NCBI GenBank assembly: GCA_963782255.1
Contig: CAWAIS010000001.1
Span: forward strand, 2,666,001 to 2,730,000
Direction of reading: 5' to 3'
From: Roseiarcus sp963782255
GTDB taxonomy: Bacteria > Pseudomonadota > Alphaproteobacteria > Rhizobiales > Beijerinckiaceae
DNA length: 64,000 nucleotides
Under the pieces are notes generated by a model, which saw only the letters and a list, made by a program, of their open reading frames with translations, was not told the DNA's origin and did no database searches. Every line of letters begins with the position of its first letter. Position 1 is the first letter of the stretch. Positions 49,561 through 59,731 of this stretch are shown piece by piece. Made by a program: the position numbers and the translations under genes.

Positions 49561-50484
49561 CTACGCCCGCGCGCGCCGCGCGAAGGCAGGAAGCATTTCC
49601 ACGGCTATCGCGCCGGCGAGGATCAGCGCGCAGCCGAGCGTCCCGATGGCTGACAGCCGTTCGCCGAGCGCCATCGCGCCGGCGAGCGCCGCGAACACGC
49701 TCTCGAGCGAGAGGATCAGCGCTGCCTCCGCTGGCGGCGTGTGGCGCTGGGCGATAATCTGCAACGTATAGCCGAGCGCGCCGGATACGAGGCCCGCGAA
49801 CAGAATCCACGGGGCGGCCTCGGCGAGCGCATGCGCATGGACGGTTTCCATGCCCAGCGTCGCCACCGCAGCGAGCGCCGCGCAGATCGCATATTGCGTA
49901 AACGCAAGCATAAGCGGCCGCGGCGCGCGGATGAGAAACAGCGGCGTCAGCGCAATGCTTAACGCCCATGCGAAATCGGCGATCAGGACGAGACCGTCGC
50001 CGAGCGTCGGGGGCCGTGCAGGCCCTCCGCCGTTGGCGAGCAGCCAGGCGCCGAGAAGCGAGACGAGACTGGCTGCGATGACGGCCGGACGGGGCGGCGT
50101 TCGCGAAAGCGCCCACACGACGAACGGCGTCAACACGACATAGCAGGCGGTGAGGAAGCCGCCGTTTGTCGCGCTCGTCGTCTCGAGGCCCGCCTGCTGC
50201 AGGCTCGACCCGAGAAACAGCGCGAGCGCCATGATCAGGGCGATGCGCCACTCTCGCGGCCCGACCAGCCGCCGTTCCGCGCGGCGCTGCTCCCACAATG
50301 CGAACGGCGCGAGCGCCACAGTCGAGACGAAGAAGCGCGCGGCGACGAATGCGAGCGGCGGGAGAGTACCCACGGCATTCTTCTGCACAACGAAGGTGAC
50401 GCCCCAGAGAAACGCGGTAGCGAGCAGCAGCGCGTCCGCCCCGACACGGCTCATGCCACGCGCGCCGGGAGCGTCAGGCTTCAA
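49561..50484 (-). CDS. DMT/EamA-family transporter
   Basis: 307 residues with ten hydrophobic helices in two EamA halves (ALLLATAFLWGVTFVVQKNA at the start of the first; PWILFAGLVSGALGYTLQII in the second, with the typical PPAEAALILSLESVFAALAG). It probably exports a small metabolite; substrate unknown. It starts three bases beyond the mce stop codon and is likely cotranscribed with it. Confidence 0.87.
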   Translation of the reverse strand: MKPDAPGARGMSRVGADALLLATAFLWGVTFVVQKNAVGTLPPLAFVAARFFVSTVALAPFALWEQRRAERRLVGPREWRIALIMALALFLGSSLQQAGLETTSATNGGFLTACYVVLTPFVVWALSRTPPRPAVIAASLVSLLGAWLLANGGGPARPPTLGDGLVLIADFAWALSIALTPLFLIRAPRPLMLAFTQYAICAALAAVATLGMETVHAHALAEAAPWILFAGLVSGALGYTLQIIAQRHTPPAEAALILSLESVFAALAGAMALGERLSAIGTLGCALILAGAIAVEMLPAFARRARA

Positions 50485-50487
50485 GCG

Positions 50488-50892
50488 TCAGACCTGCTCG
50501 ATCTCGATCAGCGTGCCGACAAAATCCTTCGGATGCAGAAACAGAACCGGCTTGCCATGCGCGCCGATCTTCGGCTCGCCGTCGCCGAGCACGCGCGCCC
50601 CCTCCGCCTTGAGCTTGTCGCGCGCGGCGATGATATCGTCGACCTCGTAGCAGAGATGATGCATGCCGCCATCCGGATTGCGCTCCAGGAACTTCGCGAT
50701 CGGCGACGTCTCGCCGAGTGGATGCAAAAGCTCGATCTTCGTGTTCGGCAGTTCGACGAACACGACTGTCACCCCGTGATCGGGCTCATCTGTCGCCGCC
50801 GAGACGCGCGCCCCGAGCGTCTCGCGATAGGTTTTGACCGCCTTCTCGAGGTCGGGGACGGCGATGGCGACGTGGTTCAGTCTTCCGATCAT
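50488..50892 (-). CDS. mce: Methylmalonyl-CoA epimerase
   Basis: 134 residues from MIGRLNHVAIAVPDLEKAVK; an upstream ATG adds nine residues not typical of the family. It is a vicinal-oxygen-chelate fold with the metal ligands seen in NHVAIAV (His), GGMHHLCYEVDDI (His) and TLIEIEQ (Glu). It interconverts the 2R and 2S forms of methylmalonyl-CoA in propionyl-CoA use. Its place near rnj, birA and nuo is standard in the order, but here an SDR gene lies between. Confidence 0.93.
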   Translation of the reverse strand: MIGRLNHVAIAVPDLEKAVKTYRETLGARVSAATDEPDHGVTVVFVELPNTKIELLHPLGETSPIAKFLERNPDGGMHHLCYEVDDIIAARDKLKAEGARVLGDGEPKIGAHGKPVLFLHPKDFVGTLIEIEQV

Positions 50893-50973
50893 AGCGTCCC
50901 TCGAAATGAGGTGGGCCAAAGTCAGGTTGCGGACGGCAAAGCGAGCGCCCCAGCGACGGCGAACGTCACCTGC

Positions 50974-51825
50974 TCAACGGCGCGGTTCCCGCCCGCGAAT
51001 CCGGTCGAACCCCTCCTTGATCGCGGCGAACCGCGCGTCGATCATGGGTTCGAACTCGGCGTCGGTGAAAATGTACGGCCAGTCGTTTTCGATCCCTTCA
51101 CGCACGAGCTCGCCGACGTAGAACGGATCGATCCCGTGCGAGACGCGCTCTTGAAGCATTTTGAACACATCGGACGATCGAATTGCGGCCAGTCTGTTCG
51201 CAGGGGGTGGATCGAAACGCTCGGGCAGGTTGCGCATTGAATCCATGATTTGGGTGCGAATGAATCCGGGACAGAGCACCGAAACGCCAATTCCCCGCCG
51301 AGCGAGGTCGCCGCGCAATCCCTCCGAAAGAGCGACAACGCCGTATTTGGATACAATGTAAGGGACGGTGGCGCCATCGGAGACCAATCCCGCGATCGAA
51401 GCAGTGGAGACGATGTGTCCGCCCTCGCCATGCTGCTCGATCAATGGACCGAAAATTTCGATTCCCCAGATGACCGCCATCAGATTGACGCCGAGGGTCC
51501 AGTCCCATCCTGCGTTGGTCCACGCCCCGTAAGGCTCGGCGCCGCCCACTCCCGCGTTGTTGACGAGAATGTGCACCTTGCCATAGCGGGCGATGGTGGC
51601 TTCGGCCGCCGCCTTGAGTTCGGCCTTGAGCGAGACGTCGGCCTTGCCGCCGTCGACGTCTGCGTTGGTGAGCTTCAATCCCTCGACTGCCCGAGCGAGC
51701 GCTGCTTCTTCGATGTCGCAGAGCATGACCTTCACGCCGGCCTGCGCAAGGGCTGTGGCGATTCCGAGCCCGATTCCGGACGCTGCCCCGGTGACGAACG
51801 CGGTCTTTCCAGCCAAGTCTTTCAT
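50974..51825 (-). CDS. Short-chain dehydrogenase/reductase
   Basis: 283 residues, classical SDR. The cofactor motif TGAASGIGLGIATAL, NNAG (HILVNNAGVGGAEPYG), the catalytic Ser (STASIAG) and Y-x-x-x-K (YIVSKYG) are all present. An Asp after strand 2 (LCDIEE) suggests NAD. AGGAGG lies seven bases before the ATG. Substrate unknown. The gene separates mce from rnj, which are usually neighbours. Confidence 0.92.
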   Translation of the reverse strand: MKDLAGKTAFVTGAASGIGLGIATALAQAGVKVMLCDIEEAALARAVEGLKLTNADVDGGKADVSLKAELKAAAEATIARYGKVHILVNNAGVGGAEPYGAWTNAGWDWTLGVNLMAVIWGIEIFGPLIEQHGEGGHIVSTASIAGLVSDGATVPYIVSKYGVVALSEGLRGDLARRGIGVSVLCPGFIRTQIMDSMRNLPERFDPPPANRLAAIRSSDVFKMLQERVSHGIDPFYVGELVREGIENDWPYIFTDAEFEPMIDARFAAIKEGFDRIRGREPRR

Positions 51826-51951
51826 TTAAATCCTCCTAATTCAAATGCAATCTATCCAATCGATCCCAAGACTATCGAGGTGATCCCTGAATGACAACCG
51901 ACGACGCTTCGGGTTCGATAAGGACGGAAATTCGGTCGAGCCCTTTTCCGG

Positions 51952-53619
51952 CTACACCTCGACCACCAACACATGCACCTGCGGCTTCTTGCCCCAGACG
52001 GCGCCGACGGAGGCGCGTACGCCGCGCTCGATCGCGCTCGACAGGAAATCCGGATCGCGCCGCTTGCCGGGCGGCAGGCTCTCGAACGTCTCGAAGATCG
52101 CCGTGTCGATCAGCGCGTCGATCGCCGCGCCGTCGCGCGTGCGCTCCGGCAGCCCGGCGATCATCACGTCGGGGTCGCCCGCCATCTCGCCCTTCGGGGC
52201 GAGCGCAATCGCGATCGAGACGATGCCAGCGAAGGCGAGGCGGCGCCTCTGCCCAACGCATTCCTGCTCCGAAGGCAGGAGAATCTCGCCGTCCTTCAGC
52301 CTCCGGCCGGAAATGATCTTGCCGACGGTCTGAGCCTCGCCCGGCCCGAAGCGCACGAGGTCGCCGTTGAAGGCGCGCAGGACTTGCTTCGCGCCATGCT
52401 CGCGGGCGAAGGAGGAGTGCTCGCTCAAGTGCAACGGCTCGCCATGCGCGGGCACCGCGACCCTGGGCCGGAGCCAAGCGTACATTTTCGCAAGCTCGGC
52501 GCGGCGCGGGTGGCCCGACACATGCACGAGCGCGTTGCGGTCGGTGACGACTTCGACGCCCGCGGAAACGAAGGCATTGACGAGCTTGCCGACCGCCTTC
52601 TCGTTGCCGGGAATGGTGCGCGAAGAGAAGATCACCGTGTCGCCTGGGCTGAGTTCGGCGGTCGGATGCTCGTCCTCCGACATGCGAGCGAGCGCGGCTC
52701 GCGCCTCGCCCTGACTGCCTGTGGCGAGCGCCAGGATCTTGTCGCGCGGCAGGCGTTCGAACGCCTCCATGCCGAGAAGCGGCGGCACGCCGTCGAGCAT
52801 GCCGCACTCGCGCGCGACCGCAACGACGCGCTCGATCGCGCGTCCGACAATGCACACCTGCCGTCCGGCGGCGAAGCCAGCCTCGGCGGCGGAGCGGAGG
52901 CGCGCGACATTGGAGGCGAAGGTCGTAACGACGACGCGGCCCCTCGCCTTGGCGACGAGGTCGGCGAGCGTCGCCGCGACGTCGCGCTCGGACGGGCTCT
53001 CGCCCTCGCGCAGGACGTTGGTCGAGTCGCACACGAGCCCCAGCACGCCCTCTTCGCCGAGCGCCTTGAAGCGCGCTTCGTCCGTCGGCAAGCCGATCAG
53101 CGGAGTCGGGTCGATCTTCCAGTCCCCGGTGTGGACGACGAGGCCGGCCGGCGTCCGAATGGCCAGCGCCGAGCTTTCGGGGATCGAATGCGCGACGGCG
53201 ATAAATTCAACGTCGAAAGGACCGATCGCAATGCGTTCGCCGTGTTTGAAGATCCGAAGCGGAATCTTGGGCGCGCCCGGTTCGCCGAGGCGACGCGCTT
53301 CGGCGAGGCCGGCAGCGAAGCGCGTCGCATAGACCTGAACGCCGAGGCTCGGCCAGAGCTCGGCGAGCGCCCCGATATGGTCCTCGTGCGCATGCGTGAT
53401 GATGATGCCGACGAGGTCGTTCCTCACCTTCTCGATGAAGCCGACATCCGGCATGATGAGGTCGATGCCCGGCAGGTCTTCGCCAGCGAAAGCGACGCCG
53501 AGATCGACCATGAGCCACTTGCGCGCGTTCGGCGGCCCATAGCCGTAGAGCGCGCAGTTCATGCCGATCTCGCCCAGGCCCCCAAGCGCCGCGAACACGA
53601 ACTCGTTGTCGTCCGTCAT
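51952..53619 (-). CDS. rnj: Ribonuclease J
   Basis: 555 residues. Metallo-beta-lactamase motif ITHAHEDHIGALAELWPS (H-x-H-x-D-H), beta-CASP region (LVCDSTNVLREGESPSERDV, VVTTFASNVARLRSAAEAG, LVHVSGHPRRAELAKMYAWL) and a C-terminal domain to HVLVVEV. It is a 5'-3' exonuclease and endonuclease in RNA maturation and decay. Its ATG follows the birA stop codon with no gap. Confidence 0.95.
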   Translation of the reverse strand: MTDDNEFVFAALGGLGEIGMNCALYGYGPPNARKWLMVDLGVAFAGEDLPGIDLIMPDVGFIEKVRNDLVGIIITHAHEDHIGALAELWPSLGVQVYATRFAAGLAEARRLGEPGAPKIPLRIFKHGERIAIGPFDVEFIAVAHSIPESSALAIRTPAGLVVHTGDWKIDPTPLIGLPTDEARFKALGEEGVLGLVCDSTNVLREGESPSERDVAATLADLVAKARGRVVVTTFASNVARLRSAAEAGFAAGRQVCIVGRAIERVVAVARECGMLDGVPPLLGMEAFERLPRDKILALATGSQGEARAALARMSEDEHPTAELSPGDTVIFSSRTIPGNEKAVGKLVNAFVSAGVEVVTDRNALVHVSGHPRRAELAKMYAWLRPRVAVPAHGEPLHLSEHSSFAREHGAKQVLRAFNGDLVRFGPGEAQTVGKIISGRRLKDGEILLPSEQECVGQRRRLAFAGIVSIAIALAPKGEMAGDPDVMIAGLPERTRDGAAIDALIDTAIFETFESLPPGKRRDPDFLSSAIERGVRASVGAVWGKKPQVHVLVVEV

Positions 53620-54420
53620 CTAAATTTGGCCTTCCCGCGCAAGCGAAGCGGACGAAGCCGCTGCCGGCGAGCGATCCGATGCAGGCAATATCCAGAGATC
53701 CGCGGTCTCGACCGCTTCGATCCCCCCCTCCCCGCGAAACAGCAAACGGCCGTCAGCGTCAAGCCCTTCGAACACGCCGTCACGCCGGCGCCCACCGCTT
53801 TCGATCCTGATGCGCTCATGAAGCCCGGCGACGCGGGCCAGCCAGGCGGCGCGAACGACGTCGAACGCTTCACCCTCGCGCCACTCCCCGAGCGCTTCCT
53901 CGAAGCAGCCCACCAGGCGCGAAAAAAGATCGGATGCAGCGACGCCGCGCCCGTCGTGGGCCTTAAGAACCGCCGTCGGATAACCGACGCCCTCCGGCGC
54001 GCTGGCGCAATTGACGCCGATGCCGACGACGCAGGCCATGCGTTTGCTCGGGAGCGAGACGCCATCGACGAGAAGGCCCGCGCATTTCGCGCCGTCATGG
54101 ATGAGGTCGTTCGGCCATTTGAGACGCGCGGCCGCGCCGAGATGTTCGCCAGCGCGCGCCAACGCGACGCCGGCGACGAAGCCGAGCTGCGGCGCCAGCG
54201 CCGGCGGACAGGGATCGATCAGCAGCGCGCTGGCATAGAGATTGCCCTTGGGCGAGACCCACGTCCGGCCGCGCCGGCCGCGCCCAGCGGTCTGTTCTCC
54301 GGCGACGATCCAGAGCCGACCCGGATCGCCGTCAAGCGCGCGGCGACGCGCCTCCTCGCTGGTCGAGTTCGATCTCCTCGAATCGGACGACGCGCCAGCC
54401 GGGAAACGGGCTCTCCTCAC
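53620..54420 (-). CDS. birA: Biotin-[acetyl-CoA-carboxylase] ligase
   Basis: 266 residues. The biotin-binding segment GRGRRGRTWVSPKGNLYAS and RLKWPNDLIHDGAKCAGLLV are clear. The N-terminal DNA-binding domain of the enteric BirA is missing, so it is a ligase only. It attaches biotin to carboxylase carrier domains. The start overlaps the nuoN stop codon by four bases. The first ATG codes for MRRARFPAGASSDSRRSNST. Confidence 0.93.
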   Translation of the reverse strand: MRRARFPAGASSDSRRSNSTSEEARRRALDGDPGRLWIVAGEQTAGRGRRGRTWVSPKGNLYASALLIDPCPPALAPQLGFVAGVALARAGEHLGAAARLKWPNDLIHDGAKCAGLLVDGVSLPSKRMACVVGIGVNCASAPEGVGYPTAVLKAHDGRGVAASDLFSRLVGCFEEALGEWREGEAFDVVRAAWLARVAGLHERIRIESGGRRRDGVFEGLDADGRLLFRGEGGIEAVETADLWILPASDRSPAAASSASLAREGQI

Positions 54421-55865
54421 TGCGCGCTGTGGTCATAAAGCGATTGCGCCGCGGCCATCGCTGCGTCAGTCAGCGGCGCGGGCGCGAAGACGAACACGAT
54501 GATCAGGATCGCGGAGACGGTCAGGACGGCGCGCGCGACAAACCCCGGCCGGTCGAACGCCCTGGCCGGCTCGTCGAAATACATCAGCTTGACGATCCTG
54601 AGATAATAGTATGCGGCCACCGCGCTCGCGAGCACGCCGATCACCGCGAGGCCGTAAAGGTTCGCCTTGATCGCGGCGGCGAACACGTAGAACTTGGCGA
54701 AAAAGCCGGCGAGCGGCGGAATGCCGGCAAGCGAAAACATCATGGTCGCGAGGAAGAAAGCCATCGTGGAATCGGTGCGCGCGAGCCCGGCGAGATCGCT
54801 GATCGTCTCGACCGCCTTGCCGCCGCGCCGCATCGAGAGAATGGCGGCGAAGGTTCCGAGCGTCATGACGACATAGATCGACATGTAGACGATGACGCTC
54901 TGCGCCCCCTCGACCGTGCCGGCGGCAAGACCGACGAGCGCGTAGCCCATGTGACCGATCGAGGAATAGGCCATCAGACGCTTGAAATTGTTCTGTCCGA
55001 TAGCGGCGAAGGCGCCGAGCGCCATCGAGGCGATCGAGACGAAGGTCAGGATCTGGCGCCAGTCATTGGTGATGCCCGGGAAGGCCGTGAAGGCCACGCG
55101 CACCAGCACCGCCATCGCCGCGACCTTCGGCGCGGAGGCGAAAAACGTCGTCACCGGGGTCGGGGCGCCTTCGTACACGTCCGGCGTCCACATATGGAAC
55201 GGCACCACCGAGATCTTGAAGGCGAGACCCGCCAGCACGAAGACGAGCCCGAACAAGACGCCGATATTCGCGTGGTCATGCACTGCGGCGGCGACGGCCG
55301 CGAAGGAAACGGACCCCGCGTAGCCGTAGATCAGCGAGGCGCCGTAGAGCAGCATGCCCGACGACAGCGCCCCGAGGACGAAATATTTGAGACCCGCTTC
55401 GGTCGAGCGCAGATCGGCGCGCCGATAGGCCGCGATCACGTAAAGGGCGAGGCTCATGAGCTCAAGGCCCAGATAGAGCGCGATGAAATCGTACGCCGAA
55501 ACCAGCATCAGCATGCCAAGCGTCGACAGGAGAATCAGGACCGGGAACTCGAATCCCGCGATCCGTTCCTTGCGCATGAACTCGACCGACAAGAGCAGCG
55601 TCACCAGCGAGCCGACCAGCGCGAGCGCGCTCATGAAGCGCGTGAACCGGTCGTCGGCGAAGGCGCCGTAGAAGGTGATCCCCATCGGCCGATGCCTGGA
55701 GAGGAGAAGAATGAGCACGATGCCGAGCAGCGCCACCGAAGCTTCGGTCACGAGGCTATAGGCGCGCTCGCCGCGCAGCGCGCCATAGAGCACGAGCATG
55801 AGAGTGCCCGCCGCCAGAACCGCTTCGGGCAGGAATACGGGTAGGGAAAGCGCCGTCTCGTGCAT
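54417..55865 (-). CDS. nuoN: NADH-quinone oxidoreductase subunit N
   Basis: 482 residues, one of three antiporter-like proton channels of complex I, with about 14 helices (start MHETALSLPVFLPEAVLAAG). The conserved Lys-bearing segments LAFKISVVPFHMWTPDVYEG and KRLMAYSSIGHMGYALVGLA are present. It is last of the nuo operon, followed directly by birA and rnj. Confidence 0.96.
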   Translation of the reverse strand: MHETALSLPVFLPEAVLAAGTLMLVLYGALRGERAYSLVTEASVALLGIVLILLLSRHRPMGITFYGAFADDRFTRFMSALALVGSLVTLLLSVEFMRKERIAGFEFPVLILLSTLGMLMLVSAYDFIALYLGLELMSLALYVIAAYRRADLRSTEAGLKYFVLGALSSGMLLYGASLIYGYAGSVSFAAVAAAVHDHANIGVLFGLVFVLAGLAFKISVVPFHMWTPDVYEGAPTPVTTFFASAPKVAAMAVLVRVAFTAFPGITNDWRQILTFVSIASMALGAFAAIGQNNFKRLMAYSSIGHMGYALVGLAAGTVEGAQSVIVYMSIYVVMTLGTFAAILSMRRGGKAVETISDLAGLARTDSTMAFFLATMMFSLAGIPPLAGFFAKFYVFAAAIKANLYGLAVIGVLASAVAAYYYLRIVKLMYFDEPARAFDRPGFVARAVLTVSAILIIVFVFAPAPLTDAAMAAAQSLYDHSAQ

Positions 55866-55907
55866 GGGATCACTCGTTCTCGAAAATGGGCGCGCGCGTG
55901 GCCCTCA

Positions 55908-57413
55908 TCACAGGCCCGCAGTCTTGGTCGCGGTGACTGCGTGCTCGAAGCCTTTCAAGAGCGAGTCGATCGAAGCCGCGCTCGCGTCGATGACCGGCTG
56001 CGGATGCACGCCGTAATAGACGACCAAGAGCCCGAGCGGCAGCAGAATCGCGACCTCGCGCGGGCCCAGGTCGAGGATGTTCATGAGATTGGCCTTTTCG
56101 ATCACGCCGAAAATGACCCGACGATAGAGGTAGAGCGCGTAGGCCGCCGACAGGATCGTGCCAGTGGTGGCGAAGAAGGCGACCCAGGTGTTCGACTGGA
56201 ACGCGCCGATCAGGGTCAGGAACTCGCCGATAAAGCCCGAGGTGCCAGGCAGCCCGACGTTGGCGAGCGTGAACACCATGAAGGCGAGCGCATAGAGCGG
56301 CATGCGCTGCACGAGGCCGCCGTAATCGGCGATTTCGAGGGTGTGCATACGATCGTACACGACGCCAACGCAAAGGAAGAGCGCGCCCGAGACGAGGCCG
56401 TGGCTGATCATCTGATAGACCGCGCCCTGAACGCCCTGCGTGTTGGCGGCGAAGATGCCCATCGTCACGAAGCCCATGTGAGCGACCGACGAATAGGCGA
56501 TGAGCTTCTTCATGTTCTCCTGGGCTAGCGCGACGAGCGAGGTGTAGATGATGGCGATGATCGACAGCGTGTAGATCAGCGGCGTGAAATAGACGGACGC
56601 GTCCGGGAACATCGGCAGCGAGAACCGGATGAAGCCGTAGCCGCCCATCTTGAGGAGAATGGCGGCCAGGATCACCGAGCCCGCGGTCGGGGCTTCGACG
56701 TGCGCGTCGGGAAGCCAGGTATGAACCGGCCACATCGGCATCTTGACCGCGAACGAGGCGAAGAAGGCGAGCCACAGCCAAGTCTGCATCTTCGGCGCGA
56801 ACGGTGTGTGGAGCAGCACAGTGATGTCGGTCGTGCCCGCCGTCCAGTACATCGCCATGATGGCGAGCAGCATGAGCAGCGACCCGGTCAGCGTGTAGAG
56901 GAAGAACTTGAACGCCGCGTAGACGCGGTTGTTGTGGCCCCAGACGCCGATGATGAGGAACATCGGGATCAGGCCGCCCTCGAAGAACAGGTAGAACAAC
57001 ACCAGATCGAGCGCGACGAAGACGCCGATCATCGTTGTCTCCATGACCAGGAAGGTGATCATGTATTCCTTCACCCGGCTCTGGATCGAGGTCCACGAGG
57101 CGGCGATGCAGATCGGCATCAGGAAGGTTGTCAAGAGGACGAACGGCATCGAAATGCCGTCGACGCCGAGCTTGTAGAGGATGGCGTGCGAGAACCAGTC
57201 GTGCTCCTCAAGGAGCTGGAATCCGGGTTCCGCCGGATTGAACCGGCTCCAGGCGACGAGACTCAGGATGAACGTCGCGAGCGTTGCGAACAGCGCGACC
57301 CAGCGCGCGTTGCGTTTGGTCGCCTCGGTCTCGCCGGGCAACAGGAGAATGAACAGTGCGCCAATCAGCGGCAGCACCAAGAGTCCGGAGAGGATCCAGG
57401 AACCGGACATCAA
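55908..57413 (-). CDS. nuoM: NADH-quinone oxidoreductase subunit M
   Basis: 501 residues, second antiporter-like channel (start MMSGSWILSGLLVLPLIGAL). The Glu and Lys of helix 5 and 7 regions are seen in FLVMETTMIGVFVALDLVLF and FASFAVKMPMWPVHTWLPDA, then KKLIAYSSVAHMGFVTMGIF. Its start overlaps the nuoL stop codon by four bases. Confidence 0.96.
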   Translation of the reverse strand: MMSGSWILSGLLVLPLIGALFILLLPGETEATKRNARWVALFATLATFILSLVAWSRFNPAEPGFQLLEEHDWFSHAILYKLGVDGISMPFVLLTTFLMPICIAASWTSIQSRVKEYMITFLVMETTMIGVFVALDLVLFYLFFEGGLIPMFLIIGVWGHNNRVYAAFKFFLYTLTGSLLMLLAIMAMYWTAGTTDITVLLHTPFAPKMQTWLWLAFFASFAVKMPMWPVHTWLPDAHVEAPTAGSVILAAILLKMGGYGFIRFSLPMFPDASVYFTPLIYTLSIIAIIYTSLVALAQENMKKLIAYSSVAHMGFVTMGIFAANTQGVQGAVYQMISHGLVSGALFLCVGVVYDRMHTLEIADYGGLVQRMPLYALAFMVFTLANVGLPGTSGFIGEFLTLIGAFQSNTWVAFFATTGTILSAAYALYLYRRVIFGVIEKANLMNILDLGPREVAILLPLGLLVVYYGVHPQPVIDASAASIDSLLKGFEHAVTATKTAGL

Positions 57414-59401
57414 TGACCCCCCGCGAACAGATACCAGGTCGCGAAGGCGGCGGCCCCGAGCAGCATCGCGAACGCGTATTGGTAGACGTAACCCGACTGC
57501 AGCTTGACGGCGCCGCGCGTCACGTCGAGCACGCGGGCCGAAATCCCGTCCGGACCGAAGCCGTCGATGACCGCGCCGTCGCCGCCTTTCCAGAACAGGC
57601 GGCCGATAAAGAAGGCCGGGCGCACGAAAACAAGGTCGTACAGCTCGTCAAAGTACCACTTGTTGAAGAGGAACTGGTAGAGCATCGGGAACGTGTCAGC
57701 GAGCGCCTTGGGCGCCGCGCGGTTGACGATGTACATGTAGTAAGCGACCAGAAGCCCGCCGAGCATCATCAGCGTCGGCGAGAGCGAAACGATCGCCGGG
57801 ACGTGCTCCATCTCCTCGAGGATGTGGTTCTCGGGACCGAAGAACAGCGAGTGGCGCCAGAATTCGGGGACGCCCCCGCCGATGAACCACTGGCGGAACG
57901 CAACGCCGGCCACCGTCGCGCCGAGCGCCAGCACGGCGAGCGGGACCAGCATGACCAGCGGCGATTCGCGTACGGGGTGCTCTTCCGCGGGATGGTGCGT
58001 GCCCTCCTCATGCGCGCTCGGCGGCAGCGAGGCCGCCCATTCGCCGCGACGGCCGAAGAAGGTCATGAAGAGGAGCCGCCACGAATAGAACGCGGTGAAG
58101 GCGGCCGCGAGATCGACGCAGACGAAGGCGTAGATCGCGCCAAAGTGATGCGAGGCGAAGGCGGCCTCGATGATCGGGTCCTTCGACACGAAGCCGGCGA
58201 AGCCGATCGGCGTGAACGGGATGCCGACGCCGGTCAACGACAGCGAGCCGATGACCATCACCCAGAAGGTGAACGGCATCTCGGTGCGCAGGCCGCCCAT
58301 GCGGCGCATGTCCTGCTCGTGGTGCATCGCAGTGATGACCGAGCCCGCGCCGAGAAACAAAAGCGCCTTGAAGAAGGCGTGGGTGAAGAGGTGGAACATG
58401 CCGAGGCTGTAGCCGCCGACCCCGAGGCCGACGAACATGTAGCCGAGCTGCGAGCAGGTCGAATAGGCGATGACGCGCTTGATGTCGTTCTGCACAAGGC
58501 CGACGGTCGCGGCGAAAAAGGCCGTCGTCGCCCCGACGATGAGAACGACGCTGAGCGCGGTCTGGGACAGCTCGAACAGCGGCGACAAGCGTGCGACCAT
58601 GAAGACGCCGGCGGTCACCATCGTCGCCGCATGGATCAGCGCCGAGACCGGCGTCGGGCCTTCCATCGCATCGGGCAGCCAGGTGTGGAGCAGGAACTGC
58701 GCGGACTTGCCCATCGCGCCCATGAAGAGGAGGAGACAGGTGAGCGTCACCGCGTCCCAGTCGAAGCCGATGAAGTGCACGCTCTTGCCGGCAAGCGCGG
58801 GCGCTGCGGCGAACACCCGGTCGAGGGTCACGGACCCGGTCAGCGTGAAGGTCAGGAAAATGCCGAGCGAGAAGCCGAAGTCGCCGACGCGGTTGACGAC
58901 GAAGGCCTTGATCGCGGCGGCGTTGGCGGACGGTCGCTCGTACCAGAAACCGATCAGCAAGTAGGACATCAGGCCGACGCCCTCCCAGCCGAAGAACATC
59001 TGCACGAGATTGTCCGCCGTCACCAGCATCAGCATGGCGAAGGTGAAGAGCGACAGGTAGGCGAAGAAGCGCGGCCGCGACGGATCCTCGCTCATGTAGC
59101 CGACCGAATAGACATGCACGAGGAACGAGACGGTGGACACGACGACCAGCATGACGGCGGTCAGCGAATCGATGCGCAACGCCCAGTCGACGACGAGCTT
59201 GCCCGAGGTGAACCAGTTGGCGACCGGCACATGCGCGTCGACGCCGCCCGCGACCTGAAAGAAGGCGATCCAGGAGAGAACGAACGACACGCCGAGGAGG
59301 CTGGTCGTGACCCATTCGGCGCCGCGCGCGCCGATCCATTTGCCGAATATCCCAGCGATCAGGAAGCCGAAGAGCGGCAGAAAGACGATGAGATCGTACA
59401 T
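57410..59401 (-). CDS. nuoL: NADH-quinone oxidoreductase subunit L
   Basis: 663 residues, the distal channel carrying the long lateral helix at its C-terminal end (start MYDLIVFLPLFGFLIAGIFG). Typical segments: FFGWEGVGLMSYLLIGFWYE, MGKSAQFLLHTWLPDAMEGP and DIKRVIAYSTCSQLGYMFVG. It is complete. Confidence 0.97.
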   Translation of the reverse strand: MYDLIVFLPLFGFLIAGIFGKWIGARGAEWVTTSLLGVSFVLSWIAFFQVAGGVDAHVPVANWFTSGKLVVDWALRIDSLTAVMLVVVSTVSFLVHVYSVGYMSEDPSRPRFFAYLSLFTFAMLMLVTADNLVQMFFGWEGVGLMSYLLIGFWYERPSANAAAIKAFVVNRVGDFGFSLGIFLTFTLTGSVTLDRVFAAAPALAGKSVHFIGFDWDAVTLTCLLLFMGAMGKSAQFLLHTWLPDAMEGPTPVSALIHAATMVTAGVFMVARLSPLFELSQTALSVVLIVGATTAFFAATVGLVQNDIKRVIAYSTCSQLGYMFVGLGVGGYSLGMFHLFTHAFFKALLFLGAGSVITAMHHEQDMRRMGGLRTEMPFTFWVMVIGSLSLTGVGIPFTPIGFAGFVSKDPIIEAAFASHHFGAIYAFVCVDLAAAFTAFYSWRLLFMTFFGRRGEWAASLPPSAHEEGTHHPAEEHPVRESPLVMLVPLAVLALGATVAGVAFRQWFIGGGVPEFWRHSLFFGPENHILEEMEHVPAIVSLSPTLMMLGGLLVAYYMYIVNRAAPKALADTFPMLYQFLFNKWYFDELYDLVFVRPAFFIGRLFWKGGDGAVIDGFGPDGISARVLDVTRGAVKLQSGYVYQYAFAMLLGAAAFATWYLFAGGH

Positions 59402-59413
59402 GCTCGGCCCGCC

Positions 59414-59716
59414 TCAGCCCTTCAGCGAATTGATGTCTTCGACCGCGATCGAGCCACGGTTGCGGTAATATGCGACGAGGATCGCAAGGCCGATTGCGGA
59501 CTCGGCCGCCGCGACCGTCAGAACGAACAGCGCGAACGCCTGCCCCGTGAGATCGCCGCGATACGTCGAGAATGCGATCAGGTTGATGTTGACCGAAAGC
59601 AGGATGAGCTCGACCGACATCAGGATGATGATGATGTTCTTGTGGTTGAGGATGATGCCGGCGACGCCGATCGTGAACACGATCGCCGCAAGCGTCAGAT
59701 AGGCGGAAAGGTCCAT
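59414..59716 (-). CDS. nuoK: NADH-quinone oxidoreductase subunit K
   Basis: 100 residues, three helices (MDLSAYLTLAAIVFTIGVAG, NHKNIIIILMSVELILLSVN with the conserved Glu, and LTVAAAESAIGLAILVAYYR with the second Glu). It lies 15 bases after nuoJ and 12 before nuoL. Confidence 0.97.
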   Translation of the reverse strand: MDLSAYLTLAAIVFTIGVAGIILNHKNIIIILMSVELILLSVNINLIAFSTYRGDLTGQAFALFVLTVAAAESAIGLAILVAYYRNRGSIAVEDINSLKG

Positions 59717-59731
59717 GAAGCCCCTTATCCT

